Source of the DNA: Cohnella sp. WQ 127256
Lineage (GTDB): Bacteria > Bacillota > Bacilli > Paenibacillales > Paenibacillaceae
Reading direction: 5' to 3'
Assembly: GCF_024519285.1 (NCBI RefSeq)
Contig: NZ_JAMZCY010000010.1
Location: forward strand, 186,001 to 250,000
Length of the DNA: 64,000 nt
A program made the translations under genes and the position numbers. Numbering within the stretch: position 1 is the first letter of the stretch; every line of letters starts with the position of its first letter. Shown piece after piece: positions 1-7,545 of the stretch. A model generated the notes under the pieces. It was not told the DNA's origin, did no database searches, and saw only the letters and a list, made by a program, of their open reading frames with translations.

Positions 1-759
1 CTTGCGATTACGGACAACCTGAACTTCGGTAGCCCGGATAAGCCGGAAGTGTTCTGGCAAATGGAAAAATCGGTAGACGGTATGGCAGAAGCTTGTCGAG
101 TGTTCGAAACTCCGGTTATCGGTGGTAACGTCTCGTTGTACAACGAAAATTCCAAAGGCGCTATCTTCCCAACTCCAGTTGTAGGTATGGTTGGTCTTGT
201 ACACGACACGGATCACATCACAACTCAAGAATTCAAAGCAGAAGGCGATGTTATCTTCTTGCTTGGCGATACAAAAGCAGAAATCGGCGGTAGCGAATTC
301 CAATATGCAGTACATGGCGTAACAGAAGGTCGTCCTCCTGAGCTTGATTTGGCTACAGAGAAGAAGCTTCATCAAACGGTTCTTAGCGCGATTCAACAAG
401 GACTTGTTGCTTCGGCGCATGACCTGTCTGAAGGTGGTCTGGCTGCGGCGCTTGCAGAAGCTGGCTTCGGTCGCGGACTTGGCGCTAACGTAACATTCGA
501 AACAAATCTTCGTCCTGATCTTGCATTGTTCAGTGAATCACAATCGCGGATCCTGCTCTCGGCTAAGCCTGAGCTTGCGGATAAGCTAGCTGTTGCGATT
601 ACTCTTGCAGGTGTTCCACTTCAACGTCTAGGTACTGTTTCAGGGGATCGCCTGAAAATCGATATTGGTGGTCATGACGCTATTGACGCTTCAATCGCAG
701 AGCTTCGTCAGGGTTGGAAGGAAGCTATTCCAAACCAGATGAACGGTAAGAAAGCATGA
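1..759 (+). CDS. purL: Phosphoribosylformylglycinamidine synthase large subunit, 3' part
   Basis: This is the C-terminal 252 residues of PurL; the gene begins before the window. The enzyme makes FGAM from FGAR, ATP and ammonia in purine synthesis. The visible part is the second AIRS-like ATP-binding half: TDNLNFGSP at the very start, GGNVSLYNE, and the glycine-rich HDLSEGGLAAALAEA, all characteristic of the small PurL of Firmicutes that works with PurS and PurQ. The reading frame is open from base 1 to the TGA at 757-759, which lies next to purF. Nothing is damaged in the visible part. Confidence 0.95.
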   Translation, partial: LAITDNLNFGSPDKPEVFWQMEKSVDGMAEACRVFETPVIGGNVSLYNENSKGAIFPTPVVGMVGLVHDTDHITTQEFKAEGDVIFLLGDTKAEIGGSEFQYAVHGVTEGRPPELDLATEKKLHQTVLSAIQQGLVASAHDLSEGGLAAALAEAGFGRGLGANVTFETNLRPDLALFSESQSRILLSAKPELADKLAVAITLAGVPLQRLGTVSGDRLKIDIGGHDAIDASIAELRQGWKEAIPNQMNGKKA

Positions 760-788
760 CTTCAGCGGTAACACATGGGGGGACAGCA

Positions 789-2252
789 GTGAATAAGCTC
801 TGGACCGGAGATTATTACAACGAGGGTAACAGTAGCAAAGACTCGATCTTTGATAAGTTAAAGGAAGAATGCGGCGTATTCGGGGTGTTTGGTCATCCCG
901 ATGCGGCCAATCTTTCCTACTATGGTTTGCATGCCTTGCAGCACCGCGGCGAAGAAAGCTGCGGAATTTGTACCTCGGACGAAGGGAAATTCCATTACCA
1001 CCGGGGTATGGGGCTCGTTAAGGAAGTATTTGACCGTGACCGTCTGGAGTCCTTAGTGGGAAGCCAGGCGATCGGTCATGTGCGTTACTCTACGGCAGGA
1101 TCAAGCCGTCTAGCGAATGCACAGCCACTCGTGTTCAAATATCGCGGTGGGGATTTGGCCGTGTGCACGAACGGAAACCTGGTGAATGAGCCGGGTATCC
1201 GTAAAGAGCTAGAGGATACTGGGTCGATCTTCCAGACAACTAGCGATACCGAAGTGATTGCGCATTTGATCGCTCGTTCACCTAAGGATCTCGTTGAAGC
1301 GGTTAAAGATGCTTTTGCTCGTCTAATCGGGGGCTACGCGTTCCTTATTCAAACGCAAGGTCGTTTGATCGCAGCATGTGATCCACATGGTCTTCGTCCA
1401 CTCGTAATGGGGCGGCTTGGAGAAGCTTATATTTTCGCATCCGAATCCTGTGCCTTGGAAACGATTGGTGCAGTGTATGAACGCGATGTTCAACCAGGCG
1501 AATTGCTTGTGTTGGACCAAAACGGTTTGCATGAAGAGCGTTTTGCACCGATGGAAAGACGTGCGGTTTGTGCGATGGAGTACATCTACTTCGCGAGACC
1601 GGACAGTGATATTTATGGCGTGAATTTGCATACTTCCCGTAAACGAATGGGCCAACAGCTTGCGCAAGAGGCTTTCATCGATGCGGATATCGTAACGGGT
1701 GTACCGGATTCTAGTATTTCAGCAGCAATCGGTTATGCTGAGCAAACAGGTATTCCTTATGAGCTTGGCTTAATTAAAAATAAATATACCGGACGTACTT
1801 TCATTCAACCTTCTCAAGAGCTACGCGAAAAAGGTGTGAAAATGAAGCTGTCCGCCGTTCGCAAAGTCGTAGAGGGCAAACGGGTCGTAATGATCGATGA
1901 TTCGATCGTACGGGGTACAACGTCGCTTCGAATCGTGAACATGCTTCGTGAAGCGGGCGCCCTAGAGGTGCATGTACGAATAACTTCACCTCCATTCATG
2001 AATCCTTGTTATTATGGCATCGATACTCCTAATCCAGCAGACCTGATCGCCTCCAGCAAGACAGTGGAGGAAATCCGTCAGGCAATCAACGCCGACTCTC
2101 TCTATTTCTTGAGCGATAAGGGCTTGATTGATTCCATTGGCGGTCACGACAACGAATACAACCGTGGCTTGTGCATGGCATGCTTCAACAACGACTACCC
2201 AACTCCTGTGGAGTTCGAAGACGCTAAGCTCACTTCTTGTAGCTGTGACTAA
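789..2252 (+). CDS. purF: Amidophosphoribosyltransferase
   Basis: PurF makes 5-phosphoribosylamine from PRPP and glutamine, the committed step of purine synthesis. An N-terminal Ntn glutaminase domain opens with KEECGVFG, where the Cys (about residue 28) is the expected nucleophile once the propeptide is removed. The LQHRGEES and GHVRYST motifs follow. The PRPP-binding loop VVMIDDSIVRGTTS lies in the C-terminal phosphoribosyltransferase domain. Late cysteines (LCMACF and the terminal SCSC) fit the Fe-S type enzyme of Bacillus. An ATG at 756 overlaps the purL stop in the same frame and would add 11 residues. I prefer GTG 789 because GGGGGG lies just upstream and homologues, as I recall them, begin near WTGDYYNEG. 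Cotranscribed with purL. Confidence 0.93.
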   Translation: MNKLWTGDYYNEGNSSKDSIFDKLKEECGVFGVFGHPDAANLSYYGLHALQHRGEESCGICTSDEGKFHYHRGMGLVKEVFDRDRLESLVGSQAIGHVRYSTAGSSRLANAQPLVFKYRGGDLAVCTNGNLVNEPGIRKELEDTGSIFQTTSDTEVIAHLIARSPKDLVEAVKDAFARLIGGYAFLIQTQGRLIAACDPHGLRPLVMGRLGEAYIFASESCALETIGAVYERDVQPGELLVLDQNGLHEERFAPMERRAVCAMEYIYFARPDSDIYGVNLHTSRKRMGQQLAQEAFIDADIVTGVPDSSISAAIGYAEQTGIPYELGLIKNKYTGRTFIQPSQELREKGVKMKLSAVRKVVEGKRVVMIDDSIVRGTTSLRIVNMLREAGALEVHVRITSPPFMNPCYYGIDTPNPADLIASSKTVEEIRQAINADSLYFLSDKGLIDSIGGHDNEYNRGLCMACFNNDYPTPVEFEDAKLTSCSCD

Positions 2253-2411
2253 TGCGGGGAGCTCGGAATAAGCCCGCCTAGCGAGCTTATCCGAGCAAAA
2301 CCGCTCGACTATAGCACAATGTAACAATCAGCACGACGGGTTTTAACAAACCAATATTGATTAAAGTACCTGTGTGAAACCAGCAGGTACATGCTCTAGT
2401 TGAAAATAAAA

Positions 2412-2424
2412 AATGTTCGGTTCA
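2412..2424 (-). promoter_or_regulatory. Possible single PurBox
   Basis: The + strand reads AATGTTCGGTTCA here. Its reverse complement resembles the Bacillus PurR half-site pattern AWWWCCGAACWWT, with the CCGAAC core intact and two flanking mismatches. PurR normally needs two boxes about 16-17 bp apart and no second CCGAAC core is seen nearby, so this is weak. Confidence 0.2.
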
Positions 2425-2439
2425 GAGCGGCGGAGGGAC

Positions 2440-2542
2440 AACCATCGGGTGAAGAGTTTACGTCCTGCCTTTGTATTCGTGTGATGACCTTCTAGTCCAA
2501 TCTAGATCACACGAATACAACAGCAGGCGGAACCCGATGGTT
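2440..2542. promoter_or_regulatory. Long nested inverted repeat between purF and purM
   Basis: The 339-base gap between purF and purM (2253-2591) holds no gene. It contains a nested palindrome. The outer arm 2440-2450 (AACCATCGGGT) is the exact complement of 2532-2542. A middle arm CCTGC (2464-2468) pairs with GCAGG (2523-2527). The inner arm 2471-2485 is an exact 15-bp complement of 2506-2520. The apical loop holds two CTAG tetrads. No U-run follows, so it is not a standard intrinsic terminator. It could be an mRNA processing or stability structure, an attenuator, or an inserted palindromic element; I recognise no riboswitch class in it. Confidence 0.6.
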
Positions 2543-2591
2543 CGTCACGTAGCTGCGGATGCAACAGAACAATAATCTGGGAGTGAAACCA

Positions 2592-3638
2592 TTGTCCGAA
2601 GCGTATAAACAAGCTGGAGTCGATATCTCAGCCGGTAACGAAGCTGTTGAACGGATGAAGAAGCACGTTAAGAAAACACTTCGTCCAGAAGTGTTAACGG
2701 GGCTCGGCGGATTCGGCGGGCTATTCAGCCTGAATAAAGACAAGTATGAAGAACCCGTTCTAGTGAGTGGCACGGATGGCGTAGGCACGAAGCTGAAGCT
2801 TGCGTTTGCTATGGACAAGCACGATACAATCGGAATTGATGCTGTGGCAATGTGCGTTAATGACGTTATTGTTACTGGCGCTGAGCCTCTCTTTTTCCTC
2901 GATTATCTCGCTTGCGACAAAGTTATTCCAGAGAAAATTGAAGCCATCGTTAAAGGCGTAGCAGACGGATGCGAACAAGCAGGTTGTGCGCTTATCGGCG
3001 GAGAAACTGCGGAAATGCCAGGAATGTATTCCGAAGGCGAATACGATATTGCAGGCTTTACAGTAGGTATCGTTGATCGTAAAAAAGCAATTGACGGCTC
3101 GACAATCCAAGCTGGAGATGTAGTCATCGGTCTTGCTTCAAGCGGTATTCATTCCAACGGATTTTCACTCGTGCGCAGATTGCTGCTTGAACAGAAGGGC
3201 TATGCCCTTACGGATAAGCCAGCTGAGCTTGGTGGAAAGACTCTAGGTGATGTTCTTATCGAGCCAACTCGCATCTATGTGAAGCAAATTCTTAAACTGT
3301 TAGACAGCGTAGAGATCAAAGGAATGGCGCACATTACGGGTGGTGGATTCATCGAGAATATTCCTCGCGTATTACCGGAAGGCGTTAACGTAGATATTCA
3401 ACGTGGCTCTTGGCCAGTTCTGCCTATTTTCGAATTAATGCAGCAAGCAGGAAGCATCACAGACCGTGATATGTACACAACCTTTAATATGGGTGTAGGT
3501 ATGGTGCTTGTCGTTTCTGCTGAGCAAGCAGATCAAGCTTTAGCGCTTGCTAAAGAACATGATGGGCAAGCTTACCGTATCGGTACGGTTACAGCAGGCT
3601 CCAAGATCGTTACATTTGAAGGTGTTGAACTGCCATGA
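2592..3638 (+). CDS. purM: Phosphoribosylformylglycinamidine cyclo-ligase (AIR synthetase)
   Basis: PurM closes the imidazole ring, converting FGAM plus ATP to AIR. The protein has the AIRS fold: an N-terminal ATP-binding half with SGTDGVGTKLK, CVNDV and GGETAEMPG, and a C-terminal half with SSGIHSNGFSLVR and HITGGGFIENIPR. I start it at TTG 2592 (MSEAYKQAGVDI), the position where Bacillus PurM begins, with GGGAG at 2579-2583 as ribosome binding site. An in-frame ATG at 2559 would add 11 residues without a convincing site. It overlaps purN by 4 bases (ATGA), so the two are probably translationally coupled. The long inverted repeat lies immediately upstream. Confidence 0.93.
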   Translation: MSEAYKQAGVDISAGNEAVERMKKHVKKTLRPEVLTGLGGFGGLFSLNKDKYEEPVLVSGTDGVGTKLKLAFAMDKHDTIGIDAVAMCVNDVIVTGAEPLFFLDYLACDKVIPEKIEAIVKGVADGCEQAGCALIGGETAEMPGMYSEGEYDIAGFTVGIVDRKKAIDGSTIQAGDVVIGLASSGIHSNGFSLVRRLLLEQKGYALTDKPAELGGKTLGDVLIEPTRIYVKQILKLLDSVEIKGMAHITGGGFIENIPRVLPEGVNVDIQRGSWPVLPIFELMQQAGSITDRDMYTTFNMGVGMVLVVSAEQADQALALAKEHDGQAYRIGTVTAGSKIVTFEGVELP

Positions 3639-4288
3639 TCGTAAGTAATGGAGGAGACGAGAAGGCGGTAGCGCCTTCTGTCCCACTTAAAATAGCTGTA
3701 TTCGCTTCTGGGAGCGGGAGTAACTTTCAAGCATTAGCTGAAGCGGTGCGAGACGGCCGGATCAATGCGACATTAGATCTTGTTGTATGTGACAAGCCTT
3801 CCGCATATGTGCTAGAGCGGGCCCGGAGCTTTCAAGTGGAGACGTTCACTTTCTCTCCGAAGGACTATCCTTCCAGACAAGCATACGAAGAAGAGATTAT
3901 TGCGAATTTGCAGGCTAGAGGAATTGAACTCATCGTCATGGCGGGCTACATGAGGCTGGTAACTGAGGTTCTAGTCGAACCTTATTATGGTCGTATGATC
4001 AATATTCACCCGGCTCTGCTGCCTGCTTTTCCAGGTATGGATGGGATTGGACAGGCATTTGAGTATGGCGTGAAGTTGACTGGGGCAACCGTCCATTTCG
4101 TGGATGGCGGTAAGGATACCGGACCGATTATTGCTCAGCAAGCCGTGGAAGTTCGAGATCAGGATACATTGGAAACATTAGGGGAGCGAATTCATCAGGC
4201 TGAGCACGAGCTGTTGCCTCAGGTCGTTGGATGGATTGCTGATGGACGGGTATCACTTAACGGACGAATAGTAACGATAAACAATTGA
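3635..4288 (+). CDS. purN: Phosphoribosylglycinamide formyltransferase
   Basis: PurN transfers a formyl group from 10-formyl-THF to GAR. The GSGSNFQAL phosphate-binding loop is near residue 25. The catalytic triad is visible: Asn and His in INIHPALLPAF and Asp in VDGGKDTGPII. The ATG overlaps the purM stop. The first 18 residues (MIVSNGGDEKAVAPSVPL) are an extension before the usual KIAVFASGSGSN start. That stretch contains its own GGAGGAG, which may act as an internal ribosome binding site for an unrecognised later start, but no convincing start codon follows it. It is followed closely by purH in the same operon. Confidence 0.92.
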   Translation: MIVSNGGDEKAVAPSVPLKIAVFASGSGSNFQALAEAVRDGRINATLDLVVCDKPSAYVLERARSFQVETFTFSPKDYPSRQAYEEEIIANLQARGIELIVMAGYMRLVTEVLVEPYYGRMINIHPALLPAFPGMDGIGQAFEYGVKLTGATVHFVDGGKDTGPIIAQQAVEVRDQDTLETLGERIHQAEHELLPQVVGWIADGRVSLNGRIVTINN

Positions 4289-4303
4289 GCGGGGGATTCA
4301 ATC

Positions 4304-5851
4304 GTGGCAATTAGAAGAGCGCTGGTCAGCGTATCGGACAAAACAGGAATCGTAGAATTATGCCGTGAGCTTGCACAGCAAGGTGTGCAGGTCATTTCGA
4401 CAGGTGGAACGAAGACGTTACTTGAGAAGGAACAAGTGCCGGTGATCGGGATTTCCGAGGTTACTGGTTTCCCTGAAATTCTTGATGGACGCGTTAAGAC
4501 GTTGCATCCCGCAGTACATAGCGGATTGCTAGCGGTTCGAGATGACGCTGAGCATATTAAGCAAATGGAAGAGCTGAACTTGGACTATATCGATCTTGTT
4601 GTCGTGAATCTCTATCCGTTCAAGGAAACCATTGCAAAGCCGGATGTTTCCTACGAAGATGCGATCGAGAACATCGATATCGGTGGCCCTACAATGCTTC
4701 GTTCTGCAGCTAAGAACCATGCCTTCGTTACTGTCGTCGTGGACGCGGGTGACTATGCGCAAGTATTGGAAGAAGTACGCAGCAGTGGCGATACAACATT
4801 AGAAACTCGTAAACGTCTTGCTGCTAAAGTGTTCCGTCATACTTCCGCTTACGATGCGCTTATCTCTGATTATTTTGCCAAACAATTAGATAACCCGTTG
4901 CCAGAAAGCTTGACGGTCACTTACGAGAAGGTGCAGGAGCTTCGTTATGGAGAGAATCCGCATCAGAAAGCTGCTTTCTATCGCAAGCCACTTTCAACCG
5001 TAGGCAATATCACTTCTGCTGAGCAATTGCACGGTAAAGAACTGAGCTATAACAATATTAATGATGCGAATGCGGCACTGGCTATTGTGAAGGAATTTGA
5101 TGAGCCAGCCGTTGTTGCGGTTAAGCATATGAATCCATGTGGCGTTGGGATCGGTGCGGATATTGACGAAGCTTATGTTAAAGCTTATGAGTCTGATCCA
5201 ACTTCAATCTTCGGCGGCATTATTGCGGCTAACCGTGAGATCGGTGCAGTGACCGCAACTCGCTTGAGCGAATTGTTCCTAGAAATTATTATTGCGCCGG
5301 AATTCACTCCAGATGCTCTGGAAATTCTTCAACGCAAGAAAAACATCCGTCTTATGCGTATCGGCAACCTACCTTCCGCTTCTGAGCGTAACTCCGAATG
5401 GTTGGTAACAAGTGTCGAGGGTGGCATGCTTGTTCAAGAGAGCGACGTGCACAGCCTGAGCGAAGAGGATATTACAGTCGTTACAGATCGTGCACCAACA
5501 GCTGAAGAGCTGAAGCAATTGCTGTTCAGCTGGAAAGTCGTCAAACACGTGAAATCGAATGCGATTCTGCTAGCGAGTAACAACAGTACGGTCGGCGTAG
5601 GTGCAGGCCAGATGAATCGCGTGGGTGCGGCTCGTATTGCCATCGAGCAAGCAGGAGACAAAGCTCAAGGTGCTGTTCTTGCTTCTGATGCATTCTTCCC
5701 CATGGGAGATACGGTTGAGCTTGCTGCAAAAGCGGGTATTACGGCAATTATCCAGCCAGGTGGTTCCATCAAGGATGCGGACTCCATCGCTGTAGCTAAT
5801 GCGAATAACATCGCGATGGTTGTAACGGGCGTACGTCATTTCAAACATTAA
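4304..5851 (+). CDS. purH: Bifunctional AICAR transformylase / IMP cyclohydrolase
   Basis: PurH carries out the last two steps to IMP: formylation of AICAR and ring closure. At 515 residues it has the normal length. The N-terminal MGS-like cyclohydrolase domain (about residues 1-150) shows VSVSDKTGI and GGTKTLL. The transformylase domain carries RYGENPHQKAAFY, the catalytic-region motif KHMNPCGVG, FGGIIAANRE and the C-terminal SDAFFPMGD and IQPGGS. The start is GTG 4304 after GCGGGGG. It follows purN by 15 bases. Confidence 0.95.
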   Translation: MAIRRALVSVSDKTGIVELCRELAQQGVQVISTGGTKTLLEKEQVPVIGISEVTGFPEILDGRVKTLHPAVHSGLLAVRDDAEHIKQMEELNLDYIDLVVVNLYPFKETIAKPDVSYEDAIENIDIGGPTMLRSAAKNHAFVTVVVDAGDYAQVLEEVRSSGDTTLETRKRLAAKVFRHTSAYDALISDYFAKQLDNPLPESLTVTYEKVQELRYGENPHQKAAFYRKPLSTVGNITSAEQLHGKELSYNNINDANAALAIVKEFDEPAVVAVKHMNPCGVGIGADIDEAYVKAYESDPTSIFGGIIAANREIGAVTATRLSELFLEIIIAPEFTPDALEILQRKKNIRLMRIGNLPSASERNSEWLVTSVEGGMLVQESDVHSLSEEDITVVTDRAPTAEELKQLLFSWKVVKHVKSNAILLASNNSTVGVGAGQMNRVGAARIAIEQAGDKAQGAVLASDAFFPMGDTVELAAKAGITAIIQPGGSIKDADSIAVANANNIAMVVTGVRHFKH

Positions 5852-5884
5852 TTGAACGAGCCATAATTAAATGATCAAAATGGG

Positions 5885-5910
5885 ATAGCGTTACGCAGTA
5901 ACGCTATTTC
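5885..5910 (+). terminator. Hairpin between purH and purD
   Basis: A perfect 10-bp stem, ATAGCGTTAC (5885-5894) with GTAACGCTAT (5898-5907) around a 3-base loop, is followed only by TTTCC. It sits 33 bases after purH, within a 163-base gap before purD. The weak U-run suggests partial termination or an mRNA end-stabilising structure rather than a full stop. Confidence 0.4.
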
Positions 5911-6014
5911 CTATAATAGGATGTACAATAACCAAATAACGTTATCCGATAGCTTTATTTGTATGATTGCGTATCCTATCAATTGGTCCTTTGGTATCGG
6001 AGGAGGAAGATAAC

Positions 6015-7280
6015 GTGAATATTTTAGTCATTGGACGCGGTGGTCGTGAGCATGCCATCATCTGGGCACTGAAGAAGAGTGAGAGAATCCAACAAATCTA
6101 CTGCGCACCCGGTAATGCGGGAACAGCTCAGCTTGCAGAGAATGTGGATATCGGAGAATTAGAGTTTGCTCGTCTTGTAAAATTTGCGCAGGATAAAGCA
6201 ATAGACCTCGTTGTTGTTGGACCGGATGATCCACTTGCAGCTGGAATCGTAGATGAATTCGAAGCGGCGTCCATTCCAGTGTATGGACCTCGCAAAAACG
6301 CTGCTGAGATCGAAGGCAGCAAAATCTTCATGAAGGACCTGCTTCGCAAATACAATATCCCTACTGCTAAGTATGAGACGTTTACAGATTATGCTGATGC
6401 TTCAGCTTACCTTAAGCAACAACCGTTGCCGATCGTCATTAAAGCAGATGGTTTAGCGGCGGGTAAAGGTGTAGCTGTCTGCTTCACTCGTGAAGAAGCG
6501 GATAAAGCGTTGGAAGAAACGATGGTAGACAAGTCGTTCGGTGCTGCTGGAGATAAGGTCGTTATCGAGGAATTCTTAGAAGGACAAGAAATGTCGATTC
6601 TGGCTTTCGTTGATGGGGAGACAGTACGCGCAATGTCGCCTGCACAGGATCACAAGCAAATATTCGACAATGATAAAGGGCCGAATACAGGTGGAATGGG
6701 TACCTATTCACCGCTTCCGCATATCGCGCAATCCATTATTGATGATTCTATTGAGAATATCATCAAGCCGACAGCGCGTGCTATGGTTTCGGAAGGACGT
6801 CCATTCCGCGGCGTGTTGTTTGCTGGGTTGATGATTACGAAGGACGGTCCTAAGACGATTGAGTTCAACGCTCGTTTTGGAGATCCGGAAACCCAAGTTG
6901 TATTGCCTAGGCTTGAAACCGATTTGCTTGATATTTTCTTAGCTTCCATTGATGGCAGCTTAAAGGATATCGAGATCAACTGGAGCAATGAAGCGGCGGT
7001 ATGCGTTGTGCTTGCTTCTGAAGGGTACCCAGGAGCCTATCCGAAGGGCACCCCAATTGAAGGCCTGGATAGCGTAAACACACCAGGAGCTCTCGTATTC
7101 CATGCGGGGACTGCTATGAAGGATGGTCAGATCGTCACGAATGGTGGCCGTGTTCTTGGTATCGTAGGTAGAGGCGCTGGAATTGCCGAAGCACGTGCTC
7201 ATGCATATGAAGCTGCTGCCGGCATCACGTTCCAAGGTAAACAGAACCGTACGGATATTGCTGCGAAAGCACTGCGATAG
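6015..7280 (+). CDS. purD: Phosphoribosylamine-glycine ligase
   Basis: PurD joins glycine to phosphoribosylamine with ATP to give GAR. It is an ATP-grasp enzyme: NILVIGRGGREHAI at the N-terminus, VVGPDDPLAAGI, the ATP-binding IKADGLAAGKGV, the NTGGMGTYSP loop and the metal-binding EFNARFGDPE. I start at GTG 6015 because GGAGGAGGA lies 7 bases upstream and the protein then begins MNILVIGRGG, as family members do. A frame extension back to 5967 has no support. It is the last gene of the operon here, after a 163-base gap. Confidence 0.94.
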   Translation: MNILVIGRGGREHAIIWALKKSERIQQIYCAPGNAGTAQLAENVDIGELEFARLVKFAQDKAIDLVVVGPDDPLAAGIVDEFEAASIPVYGPRKNAAEIEGSKIFMKDLLRKYNIPTAKYETFTDYADASAYLKQQPLPIVIKADGLAAGKGVAVCFTREEADKALEETMVDKSFGAAGDKVVIEEFLEGQEMSILAFVDGETVRAMSPAQDHKQIFDNDKGPNTGGMGTYSPLPHIAQSIIDDSIENIIKPTARAMVSEGRPFRGVLFAGLMITKDGPKTIEFNARFGDPETQVVLPRLETDLLDIFLASIDGSLKDIEINWSNEAAVCVVLASEGYPGAYPKGTPIEGLDSVNTPGALVFHAGTAMKDGQIVTNGGRVLGIVGRGAGIAEARAHAYEAAAGITFQGKQNRTDIAAKALR

Positions 7281-7297
7281 CCTCTCAAGAAGAATGC

Positions 7298-7417
7298 TTA
7301 TTCTTTGTAGAACAATGATTTTCGTTTGCTAACAATGTACGATACAGCAAAGATACTGACGACAATGAGTAAAGCAATTTCAGTATGGCTGGAAATCCAA
7401 TGGACGAAGCCTTCCAT
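7298..7417 (-). CDS. 39-residue single-span membrane peptide
   Basis: I do not recognise this small protein. Its ATG (7415-7417) follows AAGGAGA at a spacing of about 8 bases on the minus strand, which is good evidence of translation. The sequence has a short N-terminus (MEGFVHWISSHTE), one hydrophobic segment at about residues 14-29 (IALLIVVSIFAVSYIV) and a basic tail (SKRKSLFYKE), so an N-out/C-in single-pass topology is likely. It lies convergent to purD and downstream of the SLH beta-lactamase-like gene, separated by a terminator. The frame extends upstream to 7495 but without a start signal. Confidence 0.5.
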   Translation of the reverse strand: MEGFVHWISSHTEIALLIVVSIFAVSYIVSKRKSLFYKE

Positions 7418-7500
7418 GTTCGTTATCTCCTTATTGAGGTAGGATAGGGAATCGCATGGGAATAAGCTTAGACTTCCCAATAGGGATGAAAACAAAACAA

Positions 7501-7532
7501 AGACCGGAGGGAAAGGTTCCTCCGGTCTTTTG
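7501..7532. terminator. Bidirectional terminator
   Basis: AGACCGGAGG and CCTCCGGTCT form a 10-bp stem around an 8-base loop. A TTTT run lies on the + side and a T-rich stretch on the - side. It ends the minus-strand SLH gene at 7546. Confidence 0.8.
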
Positions 7533-7545
7533 CTATGCGTAATGT

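Noticed and set aside
1323..1667. Minus-strand open frame inside purF
   Set aside because: Antisense shadow of a conserved enzyme gene, without start signal or recognisable motifs.
5852..6014. Separate promoter for purD (TATAAT at 5912-5917)
   Set aside because: No acceptable -35 at 16-18 bases; the hexamer lies at the foot of the hairpin.
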